Positions 1-9,249 of a DNA stretch of 64,000 nucleotides are shown here, piece after piece. Both the position numbers and the translations under genes were made by a program. The first letter of the stretch is position 1, and each line of letters opens with the position of its first letter. The DNA is from SP197 sp965242595 (lineage in GTDB: Bacteria; Pseudomonadota; Alphaproteobacteria; SP197), in contig OZ251464.1 in the NCBI GenBank assembly GCA_965242595.1, forward strand, positions 1,116,001-1,180,000. Direction: 5' to 3'. The notes beneath the pieces were generated by a model that saw nothing but the letters and a program-made list of their open reading frames with translations, searched no databases and was not told where the DNA came from.

Positions 1-253
1 CCAGCCCCTGATGAACGGCGCCGGGCGTCAGCAGCCGTTCGATCTCCACCCGCGCCACCGTCTCCACCGGCGCCCCGTCGCCGCCCCGGGCGGGTGGCAG
101 GGCACGGGCCGCCTCCCGCGTCGCCAGCAGACGCAGGATGCGGCGCCCGGGATTGGCAAGCGCCGCCTCCACCGGGTGGCGGCCATAGAGCCACAGCGCC
201 TCCGGCCGGCGGACGGGAGGGCGCTGTTTTTTGCTCCGGGGGGGCTTGCGCAT
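1..253 (-). CDS. rlmB: 23S rRNA 2'-O-ribose methyltransferase RlmB (TrmH/SpoU family), N-terminal part only
   Basis: Partial gene: the start lies at 253 and the gene runs off the left edge of the window. The visible 84 codons begin with a basic stretch (MRKPPRSKKQRPPVRRPEAL), followed by LYGRHPVEAALANPGRRILR. This is the substrate-binding N-terminal domain of TrmH-family enzymes such as RlmB, which methylate the ribose of a G in 23S rRNA domain V. The SAM-binding knot domain is outside the window, so RlmB rather than another TrmH paralogue is inferred from family resemblance. It is divergent from tRNA-Tyr, 168 bases away. A TATATA at 267-272 could be its -10 box, which would give a very short leader. 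Confidence 0.75.
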   Translation of the reverse strand, partial: MRKPPRSKKQRPPVRRPEALWLYGRHPVEAALANPGRRILRLLATREAARALPPARGGDGAPVETVARVEIERLLTPGAVHQGL

Positions 254-349
254 CCTGGCGCACGGCTATATAGGGGAAAGCCACAACAGGAAACCACGGG
301 CGTGGCTGCGGCAGGGGCGGGCGCGGATGGCTATCTGCGCGTTTCCCTG

Positions 350-379
350 TTGACAGCGCCCAAAGGCGCCCTGTATCAC
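350..379 (+). promoter_or_regulatory. candidate sigma-70 promoter for the tRNA-Tyr/tRNA-Gly/tuf unit
   Basis: A perfect TTGACA (350-355) lies 18 bases before TATCAC (374-379), 41 bases upstream of tRNA-Tyr. The spacer contains the inverted repeat gcgcc-caaa-ggcgc. A C-rich stretch follows the -10 box, as in stringently controlled stable-RNA promoters. The tRNA-Val promoter candidate in this window has the same TTGACA-18-TATC layout. Confidence 0.55.
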
Positions 380-420
380 GCACCCCCCCTTTGGCGAGGG
401 CGGGATCGCATGCAGAATTC

Positions 421-502
421 GGAGGGATGCCTGAGCGGTTAAAAGGGGCGGGCTGTAAACCCGTTGGCGATGCCTACGGTGGTTCGAATCCACCTCCCTC
501 CA
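421..502 (+). tRNA. tRNA-Tyr (anticodon GTA)
   Basis: The acceptor arms GGAGGGA and TCCCTCC pair. The anticodon loop carries GTA at 455-457 between CGGG and CCCG. There is a long variable arm, as expected for a class II tRNA, and a standard GGTTCGAATCC T arm. It is followed by tRNA-Gly and tuf, the same order as tyrU-glyT before tufB in E. coli. Confidence 0.95.
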
Positions 503-582
503 CCCACCCCCCATGGCGGCGCCATGCGGCGGGCAGGTGGCCCCGGGGTCAGGCGGTCCCGGAGACAGCGGCCCAGGATCGG

Positions 583-656
583 GCGGGTGTAGCTCAGTGG
601 CAGAGCCCCAGCCTTCCAAGCTGGTTACGCGGGTTCGATTCCCGCCACCCGCTCCA
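583..656 (+). tRNA. tRNA-Gly (anticodon TCC)
   Basis: The acceptor arms GCGGGTG and CACCCGC pair, and the 3' CCA is encoded (654-656). The anticodon stem is CCAGC/GCTGG, with a CTTCCAA loop that gives TCC at 615-617. The T arm GCGGGTTCGATTCCCGC is canonical. It lies 86 bases before tuf and is probably cotranscribed with it. Confidence 0.95.
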
Positions 657-742
657 GGATGCGGCGCGACGAGAAGGACGCAGGACCACGTGAACCCACT
701 GCCCGCAAGCCGGGTGACAGTTGCCTCGGGAGGTTATTTGTT

Positions 743-1933
<1,191 letters not shown>

Positions 1934-1943
1934 AGAGGACGAC

Positions 1944-2019
1944 AGGAGTGTAGCTCAATTGGTAGAGCACCGGTCTCCAAAACCGGGGGCTGCGGGTTCG
2001 AGTCCTGCCACTCCTGCCA
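1944..2019 (+). tRNA. tRNA-Trp (anticodon CCA)
   Basis: The acceptor arms AGGAGTG and CACTCCT pair, and G-CCA is encoded at the 3' end. The anticodon loop CTCCAAA (CCA at 1977-1979) sits on the stem CCGGT/ACCGG. It begins 10 bases after the tuf stop and ends 79 bases before secE, so it is probably processed out of the tuf-secE-nusG transcript. Confidence 0.95.
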
Positions 2020-2098
2020 GCTGAAGTCACCGGTTGGAATGGTATGCAACAGAGTGCGATGTTCCGTCATTCGCCGCCGCTGGAGTATGGAGCCGACC

Positions 2099-2299
2099 AT
2101 GGCGAAGATCTCGCCCGCCGAATATGTCCGGCAGGTCCGATTGGAAGCGATCAGGAAGGTGACATGGCCGACCACCAGGGAGGCCGGTGTCACGACCGTG
2201 ACGGTGTTCGCCATGATCGTTCTCGTGGCCCTGTTCTTCTTCGTAATCGACCAGATATTCGCCGAGGCCGTTCAATTGATTCTGGGCTCGGCCAGGTAG
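2099..2299 (+). CDS. secE: preprotein translocase subunit SecE
   Basis: This is the small essential subunit of the SecYEG channel. At 66 residues it is the short, single-helix form. The amphipathic segment contains the family signature RKVTWPTTREAG (residues 19-30), followed by one membrane helix of about 20 residues (VTVFAMIVLVALFFFVIDQIF). An upstream in-frame ATG-like extension to 2039 lacks family resemblance, so MAKISPAEYVRQVR was taken as the start. It lies directly before nusG, the usual arrangement. Confidence 0.93.
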   Translation: MAKISPAEYVRQVRLEAIRKVTWPTTREAGVTTVTVFAMIVLVALFFFVIDQIFAEAVQLILGSAR

Positions 2300-2305
2300 G
2301 TAAAG

Positions 2306-2836
2306 ATGGGGCAGCGTTGGTACATCGTTCACTGCTATTCCGGCTTCGAGGACAAGGTGGCTCAGTCGATCCGGGAACAGGCGGCAGATCAGGACATCGG
2401 CGATATGTTCGAAAACATTCTGGTTCCCTCCGAGGAAGTCGTCGAGATGCGTCGCGGCAAGAAGGTATCGTCGCAACGCAGATTCTTTCCCGGTTACGTG
2501 TTGGTCAAGATGGAGATGACGGATCGAACATGGCATCTCGTCCGCAATGCGCCAAAGGTTACCGGATTTCTCGGTGCCGGAAACAAGCCGATGCCTGTCC
2601 CCGATCACGAGGCCGAGCGTGTGTTGAACCAGGTTCAGGAGGGTGTCGAACGACCCAGGCCGTCGATCACCTTTGAAATCGGCGAGGTGGTTCGCGTGGC
2701 CGATGGGCCGTTCTCGTCCTTCAACGGCACCGTCCAGGAGGTTGACGACGAGCGGGCGCGACTCAAGGTGGCGGTCTCCATCTTCGGCCGCGCGACACCG
2801 GTGGAACTGGAATATTCGCAGGTCGAAAAGACTTAG
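2306..2836 (+). CDS. nusG: transcription termination/antitermination factor NusG
   Basis: NusG bridges RNA polymerase and the ribosome or Rho. The protein has 176 residues. The N-terminal NGN domain starts with RWYIVHCYSGFEDKVAQSI, and the C-terminal KOW domain spans about residues 120-175 and contains the GEVVRVADGPFSSFNGTV stretch. It starts six bases after the secE stop and is followed by rplK after 13 bases, so secE-nusG-rplK is one transcript. Confidence 0.97.
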   Translation: MGQRWYIVHCYSGFEDKVAQSIREQAADQDIGDMFENILVPSEEVVEMRRGKKVSSQRRFFPGYVLVKMEMTDRTWHLVRNAPKVTGFLGAGNKPMPVPDHEAERVLNQVQEGVERPRPSITFEIGEVVRVADGPFSSFNGTVQEVDDERARLKVAVSIFGRATPVELEYSQVEKT

Positions 2837-2849
2837 GCAGGCAGGGAAC

Positions 2850-3281
2850 ATGGCAAAAAAGATCGCAGGATATATCAAGTTGACGGTGCCCGCCGGGGCC
2901 GCCAACCCGTCGCCGCCCATCGGCCCGGCGCTGGGTCAGCGCGGACTCAACATCATGGAGTTCTGCAAGGCCTTCAACGCCGCAACCCAGAGTTTCGAGC
3001 AAAATACGCCGATCCCCACTGTGATCACCGCCTATGCGGACCGCAGCTTCACATTCAAAACCAAGACGCCCCCGGCATCCTGGTTCATTCTCAAGGCGGC
3101 GGGAATCGAAAAAGGTTGCGCGACTCCAGGCCGCGAGACCAAGGGCACCATCGATAAGGGCCAGCTGCGTGAAATTGCGGAGGCCAAGATGCCAGATTTG
3201 AACGTCAACGACATCGACGCCGCTATCGATGTTATCGCCGGAACGGCGCGCTCGATGGGTGTCGAGACGGTGGAGCGATAG
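2850..3281 (+). CDS. rplK: 50S ribosomal protein L11
   Basis: L11 forms the GTPase-associated centre with 23S rRNA domain II. The protein has 143 residues and carries the signature PAGAANPSPPIGPALGQRGL near the N terminus, plus a C-terminal rRNA-binding domain ending GTARSMGVETVE. The start MAKKIAGYIK follows a GGCAGGGAAC SD-like stretch; longer in-frame extensions only overlap nusG. It is in the same operon as rplA, which begins four bases after its stop. Confidence 0.97.
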   Translation: MAKKIAGYIKLTVPAGAANPSPPIGPALGQRGLNIMEFCKAFNAATQSFEQNTPIPTVITAYADRSFTFKTKTPPASWFILKAAGIEKGCATPGRETKGTIDKGQLREIAEAKMPDLNVNDIDAAIDVIAGTARSMGVETVER

Positions 3282-3285
3282 CGCC

Positions 3286-3987
3286 ATGAGGAAGACCAAA
3301 AACAAGCGTCTCGCCAATTGCTACAAAGACATCGAGCGCGAGAAGCTCTACAGCCTCGACGAGGCCATTGCCGTCGTCAAGCGGGCGGCTTCTGCCAAAT
3401 TCGATGAAACGGTCGAGCTTTCGCTCAACCTCAATGTCGATCCCCGCCACGCCGACCAGATGGTGCGTGGCGTTGTCAGCCTGCCTCACGGGGCCGGGCG
3501 AACCGTGCGGGTCGCGGTCTTCGCCAAAGACGCCAAGGCCGACGAGGCGCGCGCAGCGGGTGCCGACATCGTTGGCAGCGAGGATCTGGCGGAAGACATC
3601 CGTCAGGGAAAAATCGATTTCGACCGCTGTATTGCCACCCCCGATCTCATGCCGGTCGTGGGCCGTCTGGGAAAAATCCTGGGCCCCCGCGGCATGATGC
3701 CCAATCCAAAGCTCGGCACCGTGACACACGATGTCGCCGATGCCGTAAAACTGGTCAAAGCGGGCCAGGTCGAATATCGTGCCGAGAGGGCGGGCATCGT
3801 TCATGCTGGCGTCGGCAAGGTCAGCTTCAGCGAAGATCGGATTGCGGACAATGTCCGCGCCCTGTTCGATGCCGTAGTCAAGGCCAAGCCGCGGGCGGTG
3901 AAGGGAGCCTACATGAAGCGCGCCACACTGAGTTCCACCATGGGTCCGGGCGTGCGCATCGACACCCAGACCATCGCTGTGACGTAA
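3286..3987 (+). CDS. rplA: 50S ribosomal protein L1
   Basis: L1 is the 233-residue protein of the mobile L1 stalk and, in many bacteria, the translational repressor of rplKA. The family signature KILGPRGMMPNPKLGTVT lies at about residues 128-145, and the C terminus is GPGVRIDTQTIAV. The start MRKTKNKRLANCYKD was chosen because upstream extensions run into rplK. Confidence 0.97.
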   Translation: MRKTKNKRLANCYKDIEREKLYSLDEAIAVVKRAASAKFDETVELSLNLNVDPRHADQMVRGVVSLPHGAGRTVRVAVFAKDAKADEARAAGADIVGSEDLAEDIRQGKIDFDRCIATPDLMPVVGRLGKILGPRGMMPNPKLGTVTHDVADAVKLVKAGQVEYRAERAGIVHAGVGKVSFSEDRIADNVRALFDAVVKAKPRAVKGAYMKRATLSSTMGPGVRIDTQTIAVT

Positions 3988-4015
3988 ATGAGCTTTCAAC
4001 GGCAGGAACGATGTG

Positions 4016-4570
4016 ATGGAACGGCATAGAAAAGAAGAGATCGTCAGCGATTTGCACGCCATGTTCGAGGGAGCGGGCATGCTTCTCGTGACCCACAACA
4101 ACGGCCTTACCGCCGCCGAAGCCACCGAGCTGAGGCGCGTCATGCGCCAGGCCGGCGCCAACTTCAGGGTGACCAAGAATCGGCTGGCGTTACGCGCGCT
4201 GAAGGGGACGCCTTATGAGGCCCTCCGCACCCTCTTCAACGGCCCGACCGCCGTCGCCGTGTCGGACGATCCGGTCGCCGTCGCCAGGGCGACCGTCGAT
4301 TACACCAAAACCCATGGCAAGCTCACAGTCGTCGGTGGCGCCATGGGTGAGACGCTGCTGGGTGCCGAGGGTGTGGAAGGGCTGGCATCGCTACCCTCCC
4401 TCGATGGACTTCGCGCCACCCTGATCGGCCTGCTACGAACTCCGGCCATCGGGGTCGCCGGCATCCTGCAGGCGCCCGCGAGCCAGCTTGCGCGCGTCTT
4501 CACCGCCTATGGGGAAGCACAGGCCGATACGCCCGACGATCCTGCCGAATCTTCGACGAACCTGGAGTAA
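4016..4570 (+). CDS. rplJ: 50S ribosomal protein L10
   Basis: L10 anchors the L7/L12 dimers to the ribosome. The protein has about 184 residues. The N-terminal RNA-binding domain includes VTHNNGLTAAEATELRRVMR and VTKNRLALRALKG, and the C-terminal helix binds L12. A GTG at 4013 could also start the protein; ATG at 4016 gives the normal N terminus MERHRKEEIV. rplL starts five bases downstream, so the two are translated together. Confidence 0.96.
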   Translation: MERHRKEEIVSDLHAMFEGAGMLLVTHNNGLTAAEATELRRVMRQAGANFRVTKNRLALRALKGTPYEALRTLFNGPTAVAVSDDPVAVARATVDYTKTHGKLTVVGGAMGETLLGAEGVEGLASLPSLDGLRATLIGLLRTPAIGVAGILQAPASQLARVFTAYGEAQADTPDDPAESSTNLE

Positions 4571-4575
4571 CGAGA

Positions 4576-4956
4576 ATGTCCAATCTGGAGAAACTGGTTG
4601 ACGAACTCTCTTCCCTGACCGTGATCGAGGCCGCCGAGCTCTCGAAGATGCTGGAAGAGAAATGGGGCGTCAGCGCCGCTGCGCCCGTTATGGCCGTCTC
4701 GGCGCAGGGTGCGGCCACCGACACTGCTGCCGCCGAAGAAGAGAAGACGGAATTCGACGTCGTGCTTGCAAGTTTCGGCTCCAACAAGATCGCTGTCATC
4801 AAGGAGGTTCGCGCCATCACCGGCTTGGGTTTGAAGGAAGCGAAAGATCTGGTGGAAAGCGCTCCCAAGCCGATCAAGGAGGGCATCTCCAAGGACGAGG
4901 CCGGGGAGCTCCGGAAAAAACTCGAGGGAGCGGGTGCCACCGTCGAGGTTAAATAG
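4576..4956 (+). CDS. rplL: 50S ribosomal protein L7/L12
   Basis: This is the stalk protein that recruits translation factors. The protein has 126 residues: an N-terminal dimerisation helix (LEKLVDELSSLTVIEAAELS), an Ala-rich hinge at about 36-57, and the C-terminal factor-binding domain with KIAVIKEVRAITGLGLKEAKDLVE. It is the last gene before rpoB, from which an 87-base gap separates it. No hairpin that would clearly attenuate transcription is visible in that gap. Confidence 0.97.
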   Translation: MSNLEKLVDELSSLTVIEAAELSKMLEEKWGVSAAAPVMAVSAQGAATDTAAAEEEKTEFDVVLASFGSNKIAVIKEVRAITGLGLKEAKDLVESAPKPIKEGISKDEAGELRKKLEGAGATVEVK

Positions 4957-5043
4957 TGAAGTCGAATAGCAGCGGCTTCCGTTCGGACGCAGATCGGTCC
5001 CGGCCTATCGGTATCTCACCAGTGTAGAGATGGAAACAGTGCC

Positions 5044-8000
5044 ATGGCTCCAAAGGTGAACGGGAAGCGCTTTCGCAGGCGTCGCGATTTCGGGCGCATG
5101 TCTTCGTCGGTCGAAATCCCGAATCTCATCGACGTTCAGCGCGACTCGTACGATCACTTCCTTCAGCATCACGTTGCGCCAGAAAGGCGCAGCGAGCATG
5201 GTCTGCAAGCCGTCCTCAAATCCGTGTTTCCAATTCGAGACTTTTCCGAGCGAGCCGAACTGCATTTCGGGCATTATCAACTCGAAGACCCGAAGCACGA
5301 TGTCCATGAATGTTTGAAACGAGGCATGACCTATGCCGCGCCACTTAAGGTGACACTTCAACTCTGGATCTTCGACGTCGATGAAGAGATCAAAAAACGC
5401 GATATTCGAGACATCAAGGAACAGGAAGTCTATATGGGCGATATGCCGCTCATGACCGATAAGGGGACCTTCATCGTCAACGGAACAGAACGAGTTATCG
5501 TCTCCCAGATGCACCGTTCTCCGGGCGTCTTTTTCGATCACGATAAGGGTAAGAGTCACTCTTCCGGCAAGTATCTGTTTGCCGCCCGCGTAATCCCATA
5601 TCGTGGCTCATGGCTCGATTTCGAATTCGACGCCAAAGACTTTGTGCATGTTCGGATCGACCGTCGCCGCAAACTGCCGGCAACGACGATGCTGTATGCC
5701 CTGGGTCTTTCCAGCGAAGATATCCTCGATACATTTTACGACAGCGTGACCTACAGCAAGGAAGACGATTTGTGGCGGACGCGATTCGATAGAGACCGCG
5801 CCTTCGGCAGCAAGTTGACCAGCGACCTGATCGACGCAAGGAACGGAAAAGCGATCGCTCGATCCGGAACCAAACTCACCCGCTTGCAGCTCAAGAAATT
5901 GGAAAAGATCGGACTCGAAGAACATTTGGTCGAAAGCGAAGCTCTGCTCGGCTCCTATCTTGCCGACGACGTCGTTGACACGACAACGGGCCTGGTCCTG
6001 GCAGAGGCTGGCGACGAAATCGACGAGGCTTGTCTGGGCGAGCTGCTTGAAGCGAATGTCGAGAAGCTGTCCTTGCTCGATATCGACCACGTCAATGCCG
6101 GCCCCTATATTCGCAACACTCTGCGCCTGGATAAGTGCTCGAACCGTGACGAGGCGCTTTTTGAGATTTATCGCGTCATGCGCCCTGGCGAGCCTCTTCC
6201 GGCCGTCGAGAAGGCGCAAACCATGTTCAAAGAGCTTTTCTTCGATTCGGAACGCTACGACCTCTCAGCCGTTGGTCGGGTGAAGATGAATGCCAGGCTG
6301 GGCTTGCGGCATGATGAAGCGCATCACGTCCTGACGAAAGACGATATCGTCAGATGTCTGAAGACGCTTGTCGAGTTGAAAGACAGCAAAGGCAAGATAG
6401 ACGATATCGATCATTTGAGCAATCGGCGTGTGCGCTCGGTCGGTGAGTTGCTTGAAAATCAGTATCGCATGGGCCTTTTGCGCATGGAGAGAGCCGTGCG
6501 TGAACGGATGAGCTCGGTTGAGCTCGATAGCGTCATGCCACACGACCTGATCAATGCGAAACCTGTGGCGGCCGCCGTGCGCGAGTTTTTCGGCTCCTCC
6601 CAGCTCTCACAATTCATGGATCAAACCAACCCGCTTTCCGAGGTGGCTCACAAGCGTCGTCTTTCTGCGCTCGGCCCCGGCGGCCTCACACGGGAACGGG
6701 CCGGTTTTGAGGTGCGTGATGTGCATCCGACTCATTACGGCAGGATATGCCCTGTCGAGACGCCGGAAGGCCCCAATATCGGCTTGATAAGCAGCCTGGC
6801 AACCTTTGCGCGCATCAACCAGCACGGTTTCATCGAGAGCCCCTATCGCAAAGTGAAGAAGGGGCGGGTGATGGATGAAATCTCTTACCTTTCTGCTATA
6901 CAGGAAGAGCACTATATCATTGCTCAGGCGAATGCCGAGCTCGACAACAGGGGCCGCTTCAAAGAGAATTTGGTGTCATGCCGCCAGAACGGCGAGCTTG
7001 TCGTCATGCCACGCGAATCCATCGACATGATCGATGTTTCCCCCAAACAACTCGTTTCGGTTGCTGCGGCATTGATCCCCTTTCTCGAGAACGACGATGC
7101 CAACCGTGCCCTCATGGGATCGAATATGCAACGCCAGGCCGTTCCCCTGATGAGCGCCGAGGCGCCCCTCGTGGGCACGGGCATGGAGGAAATCGTAGCT
7201 CGCGATTCACGCTCCACCATCGTCGCTAAACGCGGTGGGATCGTCGATCAGGTCGATGCGGAACGCGTCGTCGTTCGTGTCGATCACGACGCCACCGGAG
7301 ACTCCAGCGAGGATCCTTCGGTCATCGACATAGGTGTCGATATCTATTTCCTGGCGAAGTTCCAGCGTTCCAACCAGAGCACCTGCATAACGCAACGGCC
7401 ATTGGTGAAGGTCGGGCAGAGGGTGGAGGCGCAGGATATTCTGGCCGACGGCCCCTCGACCGAGCGCGGCGAGCTGGCCCTTGGACGCAACGTGTTATGT
7501 GCGTTCATGCCGTGGGATGGTTACAATTTCGAAGATTCGGTGCTGATCTCAGAGCGTATCGTGAAGGAGGACGTGTTCACGTCGATTCATATCGAGGAAT
7601 TCGAGGTGATGGCGCGCGATACCAAGATGGGCCAAGAGGAAATCACGCGCGATATACCGAATGTAAGCGAAGAGATGTTGAGGAACCTCGACGAGGCTGG
7701 CATCATCTATATCGGTGCCGAGGTGGAAGCAGGCGATGTGTTGGTTGGAAAAATCACCCCCAAGGGTGAGAGCCCCATAACACCGGAGGAGAAACTCCTT
7801 CGCGCCATCTTCGGTGAAAAGGCCTCGGATGTTCGCGATACGGCGCTGCGCGTTCCATCCGGTGTTCAGGGAACGGTTGTCGATGTGAGGGTATTTTCAC
7901 GCCGTGGCATCGACAAGGGCGAGCGGGCACGGGCCATCGAAAGCGAAGAAATCGATCGCATGATCAAGGATCGCGACGATGAGCGCGCCATTGTCGAGCG

Positions 8001-9189
8001 CAGCATTTACGCGACTCTGCGCAACGTGATCGATGGCGGAAAAGTCGTCAAGGGCCCGAAAGGGGTGAAATCAGGGTCGTCGCTTGATGGCGAAATTCTC
8101 GATGCACTTCCACGCAGGCAATGGTGGCAGATCGTCGTTGACGATAGCGAGACCATGGCGACCGTCGAAAAATTGAAGTCCCGTTTCGATCGGGCGCTTT
8201 CACGCATCGAGCACAATTTCGAGAACCGATCCGGGAAGCTCCAATTCGGTGACGATTTGCCCCCTGGCGTTCTGAAGATGGTCAAAGTTTTCGTCGCCGT
8301 GAAGCGCAAGCTTCAGGCCGGTGACAAGGTGGCAGGCCGCCACGGAAACAAGGGTGTGGTCTCGCAAATCGTCCCGGTTGAGGATATGCCTCATCTGGAA
8401 GACGGGACACCGGTCGATATCGTGCTGAACCCGCTGGGCTTGCCCAGCCGTATGAATGTGGGGCAAATTCTTGAAACCCATCTGGGGTGGGCCTCCTTCG
8501 GCATCGGCAGGCGTGTCGGGCGTATGCTGGACAGCATTCAGAGCAGCATCCCGATCGATACCAACAAGCCTGCGACCGTATCGGGGTTGCGCAAAGTCCT
8601 GATCCAGGCCTATGGAGAACGCGGCAGGAGCGGGGTTCTGGGCCGCATGAGCGATACCGAGCTGCTAGAGGTTGCCAGTGACTTGCGCAATGGCATCCCG
8701 GTTGCAACCCCCGTGTTCGATGGCGCCCACGAACAGGATGTTGCAGCCTTGCTTGAGCTTGCCGGCCTGTCTCGTGGCGGCCAGGAGACCCTCATAGACG
8801 GACGGACAGGCGAAGCCTTCAGCCGCCCCGTCACGGTCGGCTACCTCTATATCCTCAAGCTCCATCATCTGGTGGACGATAAGATCCATGCTCGCTCCGT
8901 CGGTCCCTACAGCCTGATCACCCAGCAGCCTCTGGGCGGCAAGGCCCAGTTCGGGGGGCAGCGCTTCGGGGAAATGGAAGTCTGGGCCCTGCAGGCTTAT
9001 GGGGCCGCCTATACCTTGCAGGAGATGCTTACCGTCAAATCGGACGACGTGGCCGGGCGAACTCGCGTCTATGAATCGATCGTCAAGGGCGATCACTATT
9101 TCGAAGCAGGCATCCCGGAGAGCTTTAATGTGCTCGTGAAGGAAATACAGGCGCTCGGCCTCAATATCGAGCAAAAACAAGTCAATTAG
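5044..9189 (+). CDS. rpoB: DNA-directed RNA polymerase beta subunit
   Basis: RpoB is the second-largest RNA polymerase subunit. At 1381 residues it is normal for proteobacteria. The rifampicin-pocket segment FFGSSQLSQFMDQTNPLSE lies at about 514-532 and has the wild-type-like residues QLSQFMDQ. VHPTHYGRICPVETPEGPN follows, then the GDKVAGRHGNKGV catalytic-centre motif, and the C-terminal GGKAQFGGQRFGEMEVWAL clamp motif. MAPKVNGKRFRRRRDFG fits the family N terminus, though the SD upstream is weak; an internal ATG at 5098 is possible but would remove conserved sequence. It is cotranscribed with rpoC. Confidence 0.98.
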   Translation: MAPKVNGKRFRRRRDFGRMSSSVEIPNLIDVQRDSYDHFLQHHVAPERRSEHGLQAVLKSVFPIRDFSERAELHFGHYQLEDPKHDVHECLKRGMTYAAPLKVTLQLWIFDVDEEIKKRDIRDIKEQEVYMGDMPLMTDKGTFIVNGTERVIVSQMHRSPGVFFDHDKGKSHSSGKYLFAARVIPYRGSWLDFEFDAKDFVHVRIDRRRKLPATTMLYALGLSSEDILDTFYDSVTYSKEDDLWRTRFDRDRAFGSKLTSDLIDARNGKAIARSGTKLTRLQLKKLEKIGLEEHLVESEALLGSYLADDVVDTTTGLVLAEAGDEIDEACLGELLEANVEKLSLLDIDHVNAGPYIRNTLRLDKCSNRDEALFEIYRVMRPGEPLPAVEKAQTMFKELFFDSERYDLSAVGRVKMNARLGLRHDEAHHVLTKDDIVRCLKTLVELKDSKGKIDDIDHLSNRRVRSVGELLENQYRMGLLRMERAVRERMSSVELDSVMPHDLINAKPVAAAVREFFGSSQLSQFMDQTNPLSEVAHKRRLSALGPGGLTRERAGFEVRDVHPTHYGRICPVETPEGPNIGLISSLATFARINQHGFIESPYRKVKKGRVMDEISYLSAIQEEHYIIAQANAELDNRGRFKENLVSCRQNGELVVMPRESIDMIDVSPKQLVSVAAALIPFLENDDANRALMGSNMQRQAVPLMSAEAPLVGTGMEEIVARDSRSTIVAKRGGIVDQVDAERVVVRVDHDATGDSSEDPSVIDIGVDIYFLAKFQRSNQSTCITQRPLVKVGQRVEAQDILADGPSTERGELALGRNVLCAFMPWDGYNFEDSVLISERIVKEDVFTSIHIEEFEVMARDTKMGQEEITRDIPNVSEEMLRNLDEAGIIYIGAEVEAGDVLVGKITPKGESPITPEEKLLRAIFGEKASDVRDTALRVPSGVQGTVVDVRVFSRRGIDKGERARAIESEEIDRMIKDRDDERAIVERSIYATLRNVIDGGKVVKGPKGVKSGSSLDGEILDALPRRQWWQIVVDDSETMATVEKLKSRFDRALSRIEHNFENRSGKLQFGDDLPPGVLKMVKVFVAVKRKLQAGDKVAGRHGNKGVVSQIVPVEDMPHLEDGTPVDIVLNPLGLPSRMNVGQILETHLGWASFGIGRRVGRMLDSIQSSIPIDTNKPATVSGLRKVLIQAYGERGRSGVLGRMSDTELLEVASDLRNGIPVATPVFDGAHEQDVAALLELAGLSRGGQETLIDGRTGEAFSRPVTVGYLYILKLHHLVDDKIHARSVGPYSLITQQPLGGKAQFGGQRFGEMEVWALQAYGAAYTLQEMLTVKSDDVAGRTRVYESIVKGDHYFEAGIPESFNVLVKEIQALGLNIEQKQVN

Positions 9190-9249
9190 TCACTGTCACC
9201 CAGGGCCTGAAACTGAAGAACATGCCGTGAGTCGAGGAGGAAGACGGGA